Positions 1-11,706 of a stretch of DNA of 64,000 nucleotides are shown piece by piece. The DNA comes from Spirometra erinaceieuropaei. Lineage: Eukaryota; Platyhelminthes; Cestoda; Diphyllobothriidea; Diphyllobothriidae. A program made the translations under genes and the position numbers. Under the pieces are notes generated by a model. That model saw only the letters and a list, made by a program, of their open reading frames with translations, had not been told where the DNA came from and did not search any database. The stretch's first letter is position 1, and every line of letters begins with the position of its first letter. Where the stretch lies: contig CACRXP010000112.1 in assembly GCA_902702965.1 (NCBI GenBank), positions 90,352 to 154,351 of the forward strand, written 5' to 3'.

Positions 1-3000
1 CCAAATTATTTTTTTAAATATTTTTAAACTATTGTCTTCATAGTCGACATATAGAGAGCCGGAAGAGGATTGATCGACATCAGATAATCCCTACTTCATC
101 CGAACGCGCGCTTGCCAATGTCCTAAAGCTGTCGGCTGACGGAGCAAGAGAGGCATGCGAAGCAAGTGCAGCTGTTGAATTAGTTGCAAATTTCCTAAGC
201 CGATAAAAGCAAACATTTTTTCGAATGCAATCCATGCTGCCTCTTCTTCTGGATGGCTTGTTAGGCTTTTGGCAGTGGGAGCTACAAGTACCCCATAAGT
301 ACAGGCATTGCTATCAAAAATGTATGCTTATCTGCTGGCATACACTAATTTGGAGAATTTAACCTAGTGTTACCTGAGTATTCTGGATGGTAACCGTTCA
401 AGCGGGATGTGTCATATAACTAGCATACGTTTAAGCTTAACAGGCCCGTTTGACTCGGTCCCAAGTTTCAGATCAGGTGACAGGCTGACGATATCGCCTA
501 GAGCCGGACGCGAACATTTCAGTCTCCCCCGCCTTTGCCGGTAATAATTTGGTTTACTTGGTAGGTTAATACTTGCTGGAAAAAATCAAAATATTCATCC
601 CCACCGCCAGTAATTTCAAAGGTGTCTCACTACCGAAAACGCATACAACGGGGATGGAGACTGAAGTAATCTTCGGACGATTCTTCTTCTCTAAGCTGAC
701 TTGCACAGGTCACCAAGACCCCCTAATTGAGGTGATGCCTGCCAAACACAGCGAAAGAGCTAAGTAGACTCTTATTCATCAGCATGTGACTTTTGGTAAA
801 ACTGAGGGGCAGGGGTAAATGCAGGTATGTTTTCCATAATCCATCCCGAATCGTTATTGAAAACATCACTGACCTCAGTATGCCCTGCAGCAAAACGAAT
901 TTCGCCCGTAGATGCCAACATAACAAAATTTGTCGACGAAGAACAAGGATGGCTTAAATGTGATGAGGGCTGTACGTACTTTTTGCGACCGCGGAAATGC
1001 AGTTATTGACAAGGATCTTGCTAATGGAAAAAAGAATAATCCTTTTTACGTTTGGGGTAAAAAATTGCCCTAGATGGGGTAGGTAGATAAAAAACGAACG
1101 TTGTTCAGAATATCATGGCATTTCAAGGGAATTACTTGTTTTCACTTGTTTAGAGAGAGATAACCCAGCGCCCTGGAAGCGTTTTTAAAGGTATAATCAG
1201 TCATTTTTTTCTGACCTCAGAAAGTGTGAACATGGCTTGTTAAGGGAAGTCAAGAAAGCCCACAAAGGCCGTTTAGAATTCTCCAAATCGTCGCAGAACA
1301 GAGTAATGAGATTTTTAAACAGTACTACTTGGGTATGCTCACAGCGAAAGAAATCTGTATTAAGTACTGAAAAATCCATTCGGCTTCTTAATAGTGTTCA
1401 GGTTTTCACTCTGTAAAGGCTCAGTTAACTTAATAACGCCGTTCTATTTCATCAGGTTAGTACAAACAGCCTTTCCGACCAAAACATCTTACTGAAGAGA
1501 GCGAAAAATACAAAAGGAAAAAGACGTTGCCATAAAAATTACAATCTAATTTGCCTGTTTTGGGACGTGGATCCAGAACACACATTTCTCAAGATGCCTT
1601 CAACAAGCTTGTAATTAATGACATGTAATAAGGTCTTTCAGGGCATTTCGGGACAATAAAAAGACTGCGGGAGTTGCAACTTTGGCTGACATATCGAACG
1701 CAGACAATCTCCAATATTTCTAACGAAGCTAAAAGTCTGATTTAATATTAGCCGAAGAAGGCGATCGAATTACCGTTGCATATTTTGACATCTTGACCAA
1801 GATCCGCCCGATGAATCGGCGGGAAGCCATCCCGGAGAATGCGCAGTGGTCCATCCCCGATGTGGGACAGTAAATGCTCTTCTCCCAAATTGCTAGTCGT
1901 TCTTCAACATTTCACAAAATAATGAACATGGCAACTAATTTTTTGGACATTTCGTCGTGGATGCACAGCCCGAAACTGTTTCTGGGACATTTCAGTGGCC
2001 GCTAAATCTGTCACACCAGTTCGCAGGTCAAATTCATCAAATCTGTCAAAAACGGGATTAATCTGTACACTCTCGGCATTTCCGCGGAGGACTCCATTGG
2101 AAACACCAGTCACCATTTAATCAGAAATAAACACTGCACTGCCACCTATGATTGTCCAAAAGTAGTTCAGCTTGGTTGACGCACCTGACACATGCTGTCA
2201 CAAAAACTTCAAGAAATATGAGAAAAATAAGATTTGATGGATAGAAGGAGAGTGAATCTATAAAGGCGGAAAAATAAATGCATCTTTCAATGATACAGTC
2301 TCCCTTCCAGAAAGTCGTTAACCTGGTCGTCAAGACATCTTCACAGTTAAGTTGTCTGGTAGAGAGGGTTGCGGACTCATTAATAATCGAGACAGATCAT
2401 ATTGGCAAGCAGACTGCGTCTAATGCACTAGACGGTTGGCCGACTAATAGTCACCACAACTGCGAGAACCAAGCTGAACAGTTCAAACAAAAGAGCCATT
2501 TGTCATATGTTTCGGATTCACACTGGGACTCGCCCTCATAGAGTAAAACAAATAGGGAGCACGAATGAGTGAGATTTATAGGACTTGTGGAATTCAGTTG
2601 CTACACAATCGGACATCCAATGGAAATAACAGTCTCACATTTCGTGGCAGAAGTTCCTACCTGACGCTGCAAATATTTGGCCACTCACACACCTGCACTT
2701 AATAACTGCGTTTTCATAACCCTTGCTGGCGATCGGCCTGACTTATACTAGGCAACTTTTCTGACCAATACCGTTATGGAAAGCCGCGTTCATGCACGAT
2801 TTCCAGCATAACTTTCTACTCTGCCTAGGTAAAGTCTTAGCGTCGATAATGCGCAAACGGGAAAGCCATGAGTAAAGTAAGGATCTCAGCGCCGTTGAAC
2901 AAGAAGGTATGTAAGGATCCGTAAAATGCGCCGTCGCCTGAGCTTTCACGTCATTCGTCCTTACTGCGCGGGTTTGAAGGACTACTCCTAGAATACTGCC

Positions 3001-3545
3001 TGTGTTCGACCATTTTCGAAAACCTTTTCAACTTTCAGAACTGGAGACTTGCCCACGTAAGATGCCCTATTATCATGGCATTCCAAACACCAGACAAAAC
3101 ATCTTACAAATGTCCCTGGGAAAACACTCAAGGGGACGTTTTGTACACACCTGCATCGCATATTTTTCTGTTTACGAGGACGTGTTTGCTGTTAAGTGAT
3201 CACAGCGGATACTTTGTAAGATGACCGTATACCAGTCTGCAAACAGAGAGCGATGCGCAACACAGTCGATCGTGTAGTACGACTTTTGTCGTGGGGGAGC
3301 TGCCTGTGCTTTGGCACTAAGCCCAATCCAGCAGAAGGTGAGCTGAAACTATCGATGAAATTGCAGTATTAGAGTTGGCTCTTGGTTCGATGGAGGTGAC
3401 TGAAGAGAAAAGCAAGCTTTTCCTCGATGGCAGTTCGACCGCCCTTTCCGACAATGTCCACAGTTTGTCACACAGCATGATAGGAGTAAAGACCGTGATT
3501 TGCGCGTGAATTAGCCTATAGTGATAGCGGACTTGCACATCGTCT
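1..3545. other. Unassigned non-coding stretch
   Basis: No gene, RNA or repeat could be supported. Open frames are at most 87 codons and none shows a recognisable motif, a splice-site pair or conserved composition. The sequence is about balanced AT/GC with no obvious tandem repeats. Confidence 0.5.
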
Positions 3546-3690
3546 ACCCACTCTCTCCTTCCTCATCCACTTGAGCCCGGTGAGGCAAGAGAGTCAAGAA
3601 GGGAGTCAAGATGGGAGGCGGGGTCGGCTGCAGGTGTCCGGGGCGGCGTCAGTCTGCGCCCAGGCGTGCCACCACGCCCACATGCGTGGA
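3546..3690 (+). repeat. GC-rich dispersed repeat, family E, copy 1
   Basis: This GC-rich block shares an ordered series of words with the reverse complement of 20795-20925: a doubled word (AGAGTCAAGAAGGGAGTCAAG), then GGCGGCGTCAGTCTGCGCC and AGGCGTGCCACCACGCCCAC. The similarity is clear but interrupted, so both are old dispersed copies. No coding potential is evident, although an 89-codon frame starting at 3571 runs through it by chance. The class of element is unknown. Confidence 0.5.
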
Positions 3691-4290
3691 ATGCGTTACG
3701 GGTACGCACAGCTAATACCGCCTTCTGTGTCCCAATTTGACGCCATGTTGATCCAACCCATCCACCGCCTGGCCGTTGTTAAAACATACACACACGAACA
3801 CCAAACGAACTACTGCTCACAGCCGAAGGTGCTAAAATGAGGGATCTCAAAGCCAACACCAAGTTTGCTGTTACTTCGAAAGAAAAAAGCATACGCAGCT
3901 ATTCATTTGCAAAAAAGCAAACTGCCCATAGAAGCTGAATAACTTATTGAAAGCTCGGGCTTCAATGCTCCACGTAAAGCTGTTGCTAAGGGAAGTGGAT
4001 GCGAACATACTGGTAATGGAGAAGCCATGGGCAAACAATCACTCGGCGCATTTCAGGGGGGGGGGGGGGGAAGAAGCATCAATGGTCAGATACTGCGTCT
4101 TTTACCACTTGCGCAAAGCAAGGTGTTTCGCTCTGGCTCACCGTACTCCTCCAAGGCATTTTTATTTGCATATCGGTTATGCGGCTGGTTCAGTTTCTGG
4201 ATGTTTTGGCTGCTCTCAAAGACACCAAAATCTGTTCACTAGACCAATTCTCATGCAACCCAAGGAGTTCGTCCCCAAAGAAATTCTACT
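3691..4290. other. Unassigned stretch with a G homopolymer
   Basis: No gene recognised. A run of about 14 G lies near 4058. Two overlapping open frames of 71 and 115 codons read through the homopolymer and look accidental. Confidence 0.4.
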
Positions 4291-5160
4291 ATGAACGAAA
4301 ACCGATTAAAAAGTTCAAGTTTGCAAACACAGGTTTTCGGTAACACATTATCAGGCTTACACAATTGCACAGAAATTGAAGATATAAGACTTTCAACCGT
4401 GACAACTGCCGAACAGAAAGACTTGTTTATAAGGCTTTATTTTCTAGGTGACGCAGCGAGCGAACTAGTAGGACGGCGTCTCAAGGCAGCAATCACTAGC
4501 GCTTTTCCCGCGAGAATTTACGCGTGTTTCACAAACTCTCCCCTCCCACGCTTGGGAGGTAAATACCGATTACTGTTACAAGTCACATCGATGTGTATTT
4601 ACTCATTCACTTGCTCCCCTGGAGGGGAGTACATTGGTCGCACAAAAAGATGCCTGGAAAAAAGAATACGTGAACACACGCCGGCCTGGGTAGACAGAAG
4701 TGAAAACAAATCTATTTCGAGTTCTGTTCTCGCACATCTTGTCGATACGAATCACTGAGTAGGTGCCAAAGAGGCCTTTCAGGTTGTCTACTGGGCACCA
4801 GCAAACTTCTCCAGAGGCCTACGTCAACGGGCGTTAGTTATAGCCAAGGTAATGACCATATGGCTAGCGAATCCAGTACTGTGTTGTCAGAGAATATTTT
4901 TCCAGACGCTCTATCTTCTGTGACCAATGCTGACACCAGATTGTTATTACATAGCGTCCCAACCCGCTGATGACAGTGATGTGTATTCAACGTACCCAAC
5001 TTACAAACATCGTTCAGCCTATGTAAGCCCCCTCCCTTGCCCCAGAGATTATAACATGCCGACCTCGTCATGCGGGTGGCGTGGTAACGATGGGTGTAAA
5101 CAAACTCCTGGGACACTTATAAACCATATGAGCTTTTCATATTTTCAATGTATGTGTAAC
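4291..5160 (+). pseudogene. Penelope-like element family A, C-terminal part with GIY-YIG domain (decayed)
   Basis: This is the C-terminal portion of a Penelope-like retroelement polyprotein; the reverse transcriptase is missing. The first 155 codons hold the linker (FLGDAASELVGRRL, residues 51-64), the KYRL box before the nuclease, and the GIY-YIG signature as CIYSFTC (102-108) and YIGRT (114-118), followed by the RIREH helix at 125-129. A TGA at 4756-4758 interrupts the frame. The same frame then continues with the family motif EAFQVVY and LANPVLCCQ up to a second TGA at 4921-4923, and further through residues resembling the DYSDVYS tail of the copy at 18519-19421. In this family the protein would carry out target-primed reverse transcription with its own endonuclease; this copy cannot encode an intact product. 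The non-coding tail after about 5070 matches the 3' tail at 19540-19640. The upstream limit is uncertain. Confidence 0.8.
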
Positions 5161-5251
5161 TCAGAAGACGAGGTGGCGAGCATACGTAGTTTTCGATAAA
5201 TTCTCGTCGGGCCAGTACAGTTATATGGGAACGGGTTAGAAGTAAAACATG
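5161..5251 (-). repeat. Inverted tail of PLE family B (left arm)
   Basis: This 91-bp segment is the reverse complement of 5745-5835, with a few mismatches, and pairs base for base with it (coordinate sum 10996). It therefore is a minus-strand copy of the 3' non-coding tail of family B, abutting the 5' truncation point of the plus-strand copy. A related tail, without an inverted partner, follows the second family B fragment at 14830-14910. Confidence 0.75.
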
Positions 5252-5835
5252 CCACCGCAGACCACCTCAGTGTGCATCTATTCCTTCACTTGCTCCTGTG
5301 GAGCAGGTTATATTGGTCGCAGGAGTCGGCGATTATCCCAGAGAATACGGGAACACCTCCCGGTATGGCTGGGAAAAGGCGAAACGAGGAGCATAGACAG
5401 CGCCATTCTCGCGCATGTTGTCGATTCCGGACATCGTGTGGACCCCAAAAAAGCTTTTCTTGTGATGTATAAGGTGCCATCGAGCTACCTTAAGTTACTA
5501 GGCCAGCGCCTGTTAGCGACAGCAGAAGCGGCCGCCATTAGGTTAAGAAAGCCAATATTATGCGCACAGAAGAACCACGTTCGGGCTCCGCGCCTGCAGT
5601 GGTCAAAGGTCGACTAACGCTGCAACTCTCCGCGCCTTCTGCTCTCACCCCGCCCCTGATACTGATTGCTATTACCCCCTCCCACACATTCTCACACCCG
5701 CCTGTGTCTTGCGGAGAACTTTTATCGATTTCTCTTATCGCTGACATGTTTTACTTCTACCCCGTTCCCATATAACTGTACTGGCCCAACGAGAATTTAT
5801 CGAAAGCTATGTATACTCGCCACCTCGTCATCTGA
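5252..5835 (+). mobile_element. Penelope-like element family B, 5'-truncated copy with GIY-YIG domain
   Basis: An open frame to a TAA at 5615-5617 encodes about 121 residues of a GIY-YIG nuclease: CIYSFTC then CGAGYIGR, the RIREH helix, the SAILAHVVDSGH segment, and the C-terminal block LLATAEAAAIRL followed by LCAQK. This is the complete nuclease domain of a Penelope-like polyprotein without linker or reverse transcriptase. The nuclease would nick target DNA to prime reverse transcription. The reading frame starts at the junction with the inverted tail, so the apparent ATG at 5249 is created by the junction and is not a natural start. The 3' tail (5618-5835) is C-rich, then contains ATATAACTGTACTGG near the end. 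The frame has no stop, so this copy is younger or better preserved than 4291-5160. A partial second family B copy lies at 14379-14910. Confidence 0.8.
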
Positions 5836-5935
5836 TTATATATAACTGTATTGATCGATGATGAGTTACCGAAAACACGTGTTTTCCAACTTGACTTTTT
5901 AAATGTGATATGGGCATATTCGCGGCAAACAGATT
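5836..5935 (+). repeat. 3' tail fragment of PLE family A
   Basis: The words GAGTTACCGAAAACACGTG and CCAACTTGACTTTTTAA match the family A tail at 19650-19700 and, reversed, at 18365-18420. It lies directly behind the family B copy without coding sequence, so it is either a solo tail or the remains of a copy into which family B inserted. Confidence 0.55.
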
Positions 5936-6365
5936 TCTTTTTTCTAAGTCATTATGACGAGCATTCGAGTAAAGGGTGATAACGTTCTTCCTGCAGGACA
6001 TTCATCCTTCTCAAAATCGGCTGCAGGATCGGACAAATTGTGCGCCACTGAAGCTTCCAACGTCGGCCACTGGGTTCGTGGTTAGCCAACTGTCATTTGC
6101 TTTTTTCTAGCACGTGCATGGCCGCAGTCATCTCGACGGTCGTTGACAAAGACTGGTAAAAGTCATTTCAGGGGATCTTGGACTGAATTCCAGATGAATG
6201 CACCATCACAGCAGCTTGCATAATCGCGTTTACCCCGGAAAAATCTTGGCCGACGCTGAATTAAGAGATTCAGCAGCAGTTAAATGAAGACTTTTTATCA
6301 AGAGTCGAAAACCGACAGCTACAAAATATAAACCAGAAGAAAAAGATGCAGGAACATGAACTATA
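5936..6365. other. Unassigned stretch between PLE fragments
   Basis: No coding or repeat match recognised apart from its position between two family A segments. It may be decayed PLE non-coding sequence. Confidence 0.3.
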
Positions 6366-6900
6366 TTGACCCGGCGTTTCGGATTGTGACTCGAACTCGC
6401 CATCCGTGGCAGTCGCAGAAAAGGATTGTAGAGGCACAACGAGCGCGGTATCTACCGGACGCAGTGGCTTGGCCACCAAATGCCTACAATAATTAGCAGC
6501 ACTCGTGTTCGTCACTGGGGGTCGTATTTGATGCGATCATTGCTTGTCGCTCGGTACCCGAATCGTAATTTGTCGTGATTAAAGCACCGGTGCTGATTCT
6601 TGGGATAACGATTACGCGGCAGTTTGGCTCACTGTCACTGGAACTGTTGGCCGTCCCCACCCTCGCTGCGTGGCTAGTTATTTTGTCGAGGCAAAATCGC
6701 AGCCCAAATTATGGAGGCGAGAGGTTATTGTGCTTGTTCATTTAATGCCGGCCGTGGAAGCATGACTCAAGCGGCTCGCGGCTCACACGGTTGCCAGCTC
6801 TTGCGGGAATTACGGTCTCGCCAAACTTGAAAGGGTGGCCGGATCGCGCAGAATTAGCCGTGGTTCACTAGAATCTGTCCAATCATACCTGCATGGTAGT
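6366..6900 (-). mobile_element. PLE family A terminal region (pseudo-LTR), degenerate
   Basis: The segment begins with CCCGGCGTTTCGGATTG, the reverse-strand form of the GAAAC box that marks the PLE ends in this window, followed by the word GGCAGTCGCAGAAAAGGA that also follows the motif at 31640. Farther right, GGCTCGCGGCTCACACGGTT and GTGGCCGGAT match 19925-19990 in the same order. It therefore corresponds to the non-coding terminal region of family A read on the minus strand. The hammerhead-like core is damaged here (CTGATGA box not intact). No protein is encoded. Confidence 0.55.
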
Positions 6901-8654
6901 CGGGAACGTGATCCTCGAGAGGAGTGATAAAAGCCCGAATCACGAACAGCCGGTCCATGCTCCATCGGCAAACTTAATGATCTTCTTTCCATACTCGAAG
7001 CCAAGATTTTACCTGGGCAGAGTAGAAAGTTTGGTGGGGAGCGCGCTAATGAACACGGCTTTCAGTGACGATAGCAGCAAGCCAAATCGTCAAGTAGGTA
7101 TCACGCTGATCGCCGACACGTGATGTGAAATTGGGGCTATTAAGTGTTTGGATGTGTGTTACCCAACATTTGCTGCGCCAAGTAAAAAGCTCTGCGGTGA
7201 ATGCGGAAACTACTAACTTTGCTGGAGATGGGTTTGTGTAGAAACTGGATTCTTAAATTGCTGCACTTCCCATGCACGCATTGCCCCAATCTGCTGTACT
7301 CTCCGAGAGAGGGAGTGCCAGAGTGAATCCGAAGCATGCGTCAAACGACATTGCTGTTATAGCAAACGAGTCTGCTTTTCTACAGCTCCGCGTATCCTGA
7401 TTTTTTTCGCTTGTACAAATCACTGTCAAAACCTTCACAAGTATATCTAAAAGTTCAGTCACACGGAGTGAAACGCGATCTGTTTCTGTCTCTATACATA
7501 GAGGCTGTCAGTGAAAAACATAACCCCACATTTGATTCATCAATGTTAAATACAAAGGAAGCAGTGCTATTTCTCTAGTGCTAAGAAAGCATTTGCACAT
7601 ACGTTTCTGTCAAGTTCATATCTTGGTATCATGCACTCAGCTCCTATAGTCAACACACAACTTGACGTTCAACTGTCTGACGTTTTTGTATAAAGGACAG
7701 TATTTGGCAGCTAATCCAAACTCGCAAGAGGAAGGCCCCACTGCCTCCCATTCCTAAACCGACAAATGACAACACCAGCAGTCGATCTGAAATATGATAG
7801 GTGAAAACTGAATGAAATCATTGAGAGAATATGCTTACGTAAAAATAGTACATATGTGACGAAGATGGAAGGAAAACCCGAAATTGCATGCATTCTTGGC
7901 ACATGTTGTAATGTCCTTTGGGCGAAACAAATTTATTTACGCGATAATTTGGAAAGAGTTTCATATAAGTGACAAATCCTTGAGATAATTTTAAGGTAAG
8001 TCATTCCATTATTTTTCAGACTGCCGAACCACATGAGAAGTTGCCTATTTGCGATATTATGCACCGATTTGGCATTTCGAAAGCACTTCTATGCAGAGGT
8101 CGCGGTGAGGTCAGAAAAAGATAATAAACCACTAATGGTTACCTAATTCTGAAGATTTAACAGTCACAGCGGAACAAAGACTAAGCTTAGTTAGATAAGT
8201 GTCACGTTTTTTCCAAAATAGAATTATATTTACCGGGTTTCTGTTTCTGTTTTACGTACTACGCCTACAGTAAATGTCCGTAATCTACCATGGAGAAGCA
8301 ACTGATATCGGCTCTTACTCTTACTTCCAATATTCCGAGAAGGGCCTTATCCAGGTTTACCTATAAATTGAAATTGAAAAGTAGTTCATGTATGTGTACA
8401 TCGGCGTCTTAACTGTTCACTGTACATGTACAGTCGACAGAGCATTAAGGCAGCGATAGACGGTAAAATGAGCTGAATCTAAAAGGGGGTAGACACAAGC
8501 CAAACAAGGAACAAATTACGCAAAAGAAGGCAGATTTATATGTATGGCGGTATCGGTTAGAAAGAATTCCCATGAAGACAATTTTAGCCCAAAGGCAATT
8601 TTGAGTTTTCCACAGGTAACTACACAAAAAACGCGGTTGGCAGCACATGAGAGC
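6901..8654. other. Unassigned non-coding stretch
   Basis: Open frames are short and without motifs. Composition becomes AT-rich towards the right. No tandem repeats or RNA genes were seen. Confidence 0.45.
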
Positions 8655-10523
8655 AGTACAGATCGACCGTCCAGCTGCGGAAGCATGCCATTCGAGGGAG
8701 AATCTGAAAGGTCTGGCTAACAATGCTCCTGTTCCAGCGATCGTGTCCCCTTCCACGGGACTACATCCTAGAACTCATCTCTCCGCTTCTATCAGAAAAT
8801 TCTGAATGTATTTGCAATGCTTAAGGCTCGAAAGAGGGTTGACAACAGTGAATACATAAGTGACGCCTACATAGTCTAAATGACATTTACAAATATCCTA
8901 CCGAAATCTTACAAATATCGTCCCGCACGTCCTTCAACGAAACGCCTTAAATGCATATTCAGTCATATCTGCCAACTATAATTATATCACATATGGCATG
9001 GGCTCTGTCGCGACGCGCCCATGTGGACGCCCGTACATTACCAAAGTAAGCATATTAACAAAACACAACCAACTGCCTACTTAAATGTCGATTCCACACA
9101 AACGACTAAGCACGCGCTGATATCAAGTTCATGCCTAAAGCTTGCATAATGACTGGAAATACTACTACTTCCTAAACCCATGATACGCATATTTCCACAA
9201 GATTTATGATGGACAGATTCCATAGATTCTGCTGCAGAATTGGTTAGCACAAAGTTAGCCCAAAGTCCATTCCCACACCACTAAATTCTCTCTTTGTGAA
9301 CACAACAGATTTCCAACTAAGTAAATAAATTTAGCCTACAAAAATAAAAAAACATGCAGTTCATATACAGAGGAGAGGGGATCACACCGAAAAAATACAC
9401 GAAATTCATGTTCATATTCTGTTGATATCATCTAGAATTCTCAAATGAAACAGAACACGCAAGCAAAATTTTGTGACCAAAATGACCGGCAGGTCATGGG
9501 TGTTTAGCAATCTATCACTACCTCATATATCCATAGCATGCATCGCGCTTAAAAGTGCTCCCTGTTCTCGAAACAGGCTCTACACCGACACACTTGCATG
9601 CCTAATCCTTCGCGCATCTTCGGCCTTTCCTACCTCCGGCGAACAGGCTTGGCCTGTCTAATCAACTCTCTGGCTGGTTCTTGGTCAAATTCGCATAATT
9701 GGCGACAGGAGCATAACTCAATTGTTCGCCTGACTGCTTCAAATCCTTGTTCGAGCACTTACTAGACCATGAGAGAAAACAATGTTTCTCAGCAAACATG
9801 TAAGCGATTCTGATACAGAAAGCAGTGTTTCTGCTTCGACGATATCATAATGCAATTTCAGGGAGTGGGGAACTACATGGTACTGATCCCTCCTTTTTTA
9901 ATCGTTAGTGCTTGAATTTATCGACGCAAACTTTCCGTTGTCTTAATTATAACGGGTTTTGCAGGGACAAAGTGGGCTGGGCAGCACAGCGTCAATTTCA
10001 TCGTGGTTTTTTGCATTTAGAAGTCACAGTCTCTAAGTAGCTAATTCACGATTTATCTAGCTAGTGTGCGCGCAAATAGGCTTGATTGGGAGTTTGCCCG
10101 GGGTTGCGCAGGTAAGAAACCCTCTAATCTTCCTCGAACTCCCAGGTCAATGTGAAATAAATCGGTACAGGGAAGTAGTTTGTTTTATNNNNNNNNNNNN
10201 NNNNNNNNNNNNNNNNNNNNNNNNNNNNNNNNNNNNNNNNNNNNNNNNNNNNNNNNNNNNNNNNGCAAACCGCGAGAAAACAACCAGTGCTTATGGGGAT
10301 TTTCCAAACTAAACTCTCCATCTCCCTAACCCAGCACGCTCATCTCTGTCGGTGTTTGCCACGCCATCACGCATATGCCTTTCTAAGAGAAAGCCCTGCT
10401 TGAACGGTCAGTTAGGCAGCTTTGTCGTACCTGTCAATGGTATCCTGTTATTCTCAAAATCTTGCATAGAGCTTGTTCAGGAGTCGGTGTACAAACAAAC
10501 TCTCAGCATCGTTTGCTGCATAC
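8655..10523 (+). repeat. Giant inverted repeat, left arm
   Basis: The arm is the reverse complement of 11707-13512 along its whole length, at a divergence of several percent with small indels. Matching landmarks include GATCGTGTCCCCTTCCACGG at 8740 against its reverse at 13427, TTAACAAAACACAACC at 9055 against 13108, and TTGTACACCGACTCCTGAAC at 11738 against its reverse near 10480. Short frames in both arms (for example 9473-9661 and, mirrored, 12523-12711) differ at many residues and show no domain, so they are not evidence of a gene. The outer end carries PLE-style sequence (GTTCCAGCGATCGTG). An assembly gap lies inside this arm. Confidence 0.85.
10189..10264. other. Assembly gap (76 N)
   Basis: A run of unknown bases inside the left arm. 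The right arm at about 11957-11995 has only some 35 bases at the equivalent place, so the gap size is probably an estimate. Gaps at long inverted repeats are a usual assembly failure. Confidence 0.95.
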
Positions 10524-11706
10524 AACTTAGCAATTGCTTATTGAACAACACGAGGGATCTCTCACAGGCGGATTAGCATGGAGTGATAATGTGGCCTTCC
10601 GAGGCTAGGGAATAACGTGCGTTTCAATTCCAAACCTCGACTTAATTGATGACCGAACAGCGCTTTAGGAGTAAAAAAAACGAAGAATTCCCCAACCCTG
10701 TTGATTTAGCATTGAAGGTCTTAGGAAGGATGTCTATTTATATGAAGTATAGATGGCTGCATACTAGAGATGGAATACAGCAAAGTTATAATGGCGTTCG
10801 ACGTCCTTTGCAGCATCAACTGCCAGGTATACTCACGAGTGCATTAGACAGGTTTTCAAGCGGAGGTTATTAAATATGTGAGGAGTATGAATAACCGGTC
10901 CGTAGCGATAACGAGGGGACGATAATTTGACAGTCACGAGTAACGAGCTCTACCATTTAATCAAATAGGACCCCGTGTTGAGTTTCATATACCTCTACAA
11001 TAAACAAGACGTCCACGAGATCTGCGCCATCTCCCTCCTCTTATCCCCACAGTTCCAAATCCGATACATCGTCAAGACATCTGGAGATGGGTGTGAAGAC
11101 AATGTCTACTAGAGTCAAACAACCCACTTACGAATACCACACGTCACACGAACCAACCCTCATAAAGACGGTCCCCAATATCCCAGAAGTAGGAATATAA
11201 TGCAGAAGGAACTGCACTAATTTGGCTACCCGTTCTCAGTAAAATCTCGTTGATAATCCTTCAAGCCATGATTGCTAACATCTTGCTAAAATGGGACGTG
11301 TTTGGTTGACTACAAAGAGTTTGAAATGGGATGGATCGGCCACACACACATTCCCCTATATCACACCGCATCTAGGTACGGGCCAAACGCATGGGAGAAG
11401 TGACTGTGTGCAATGGCCGACGATGCGTAAATGTCGATCTCATTGTGTACCGCGTGCAGGTGATAGTAGCTCAGGACTCACGCAAGCACAATGCAGCCCT
11501 GACCAGCGCACTCTTTGATTCAGTGAAAATTCTAACTAGTCCAACACAATAGTACTGAAGCCTTCCCATTAATGCGTGGGTCCGAATTCCACCGAGGCAT
11601 CGAGTTTATCACAGATAGACAAAAGTGAATTATTAAGAATTTGCCAAAAACTCTACGCCGCGTATTTTTTCCTGCTTCGTAGATGGTTTACGCATTTGGC
11701 TTTGAC
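10524..11706. other. Spacer between the giant inverted arms
   Basis: About 1.2 kb not shared between the arms. It contains open frames of at most 75 codons with no recognisable reverse transcriptase, transposase or nuclease motif. A decayed tRNA-like repeat tail sits at 11560-11655. Confidence 0.5.
11560..11655 (+). repeat. Tail fragment of the tRNA-like repeat (family D)
   Basis: GCGTGGGTCCGAATTCCACC followed by GAGGCATCGAGTT resembles the T-arm and 3' acceptor strand of the tRNA-like units at 62564-62644 and 50341-50421, and the flank GAATTATTAAGAATTTGCC matches the flank after 62670. The 5' half (D-arm, anticodon arm) is absent or unrecognisable, so this is a 5'-truncated decayed copy. 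Confidence 0.6.
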
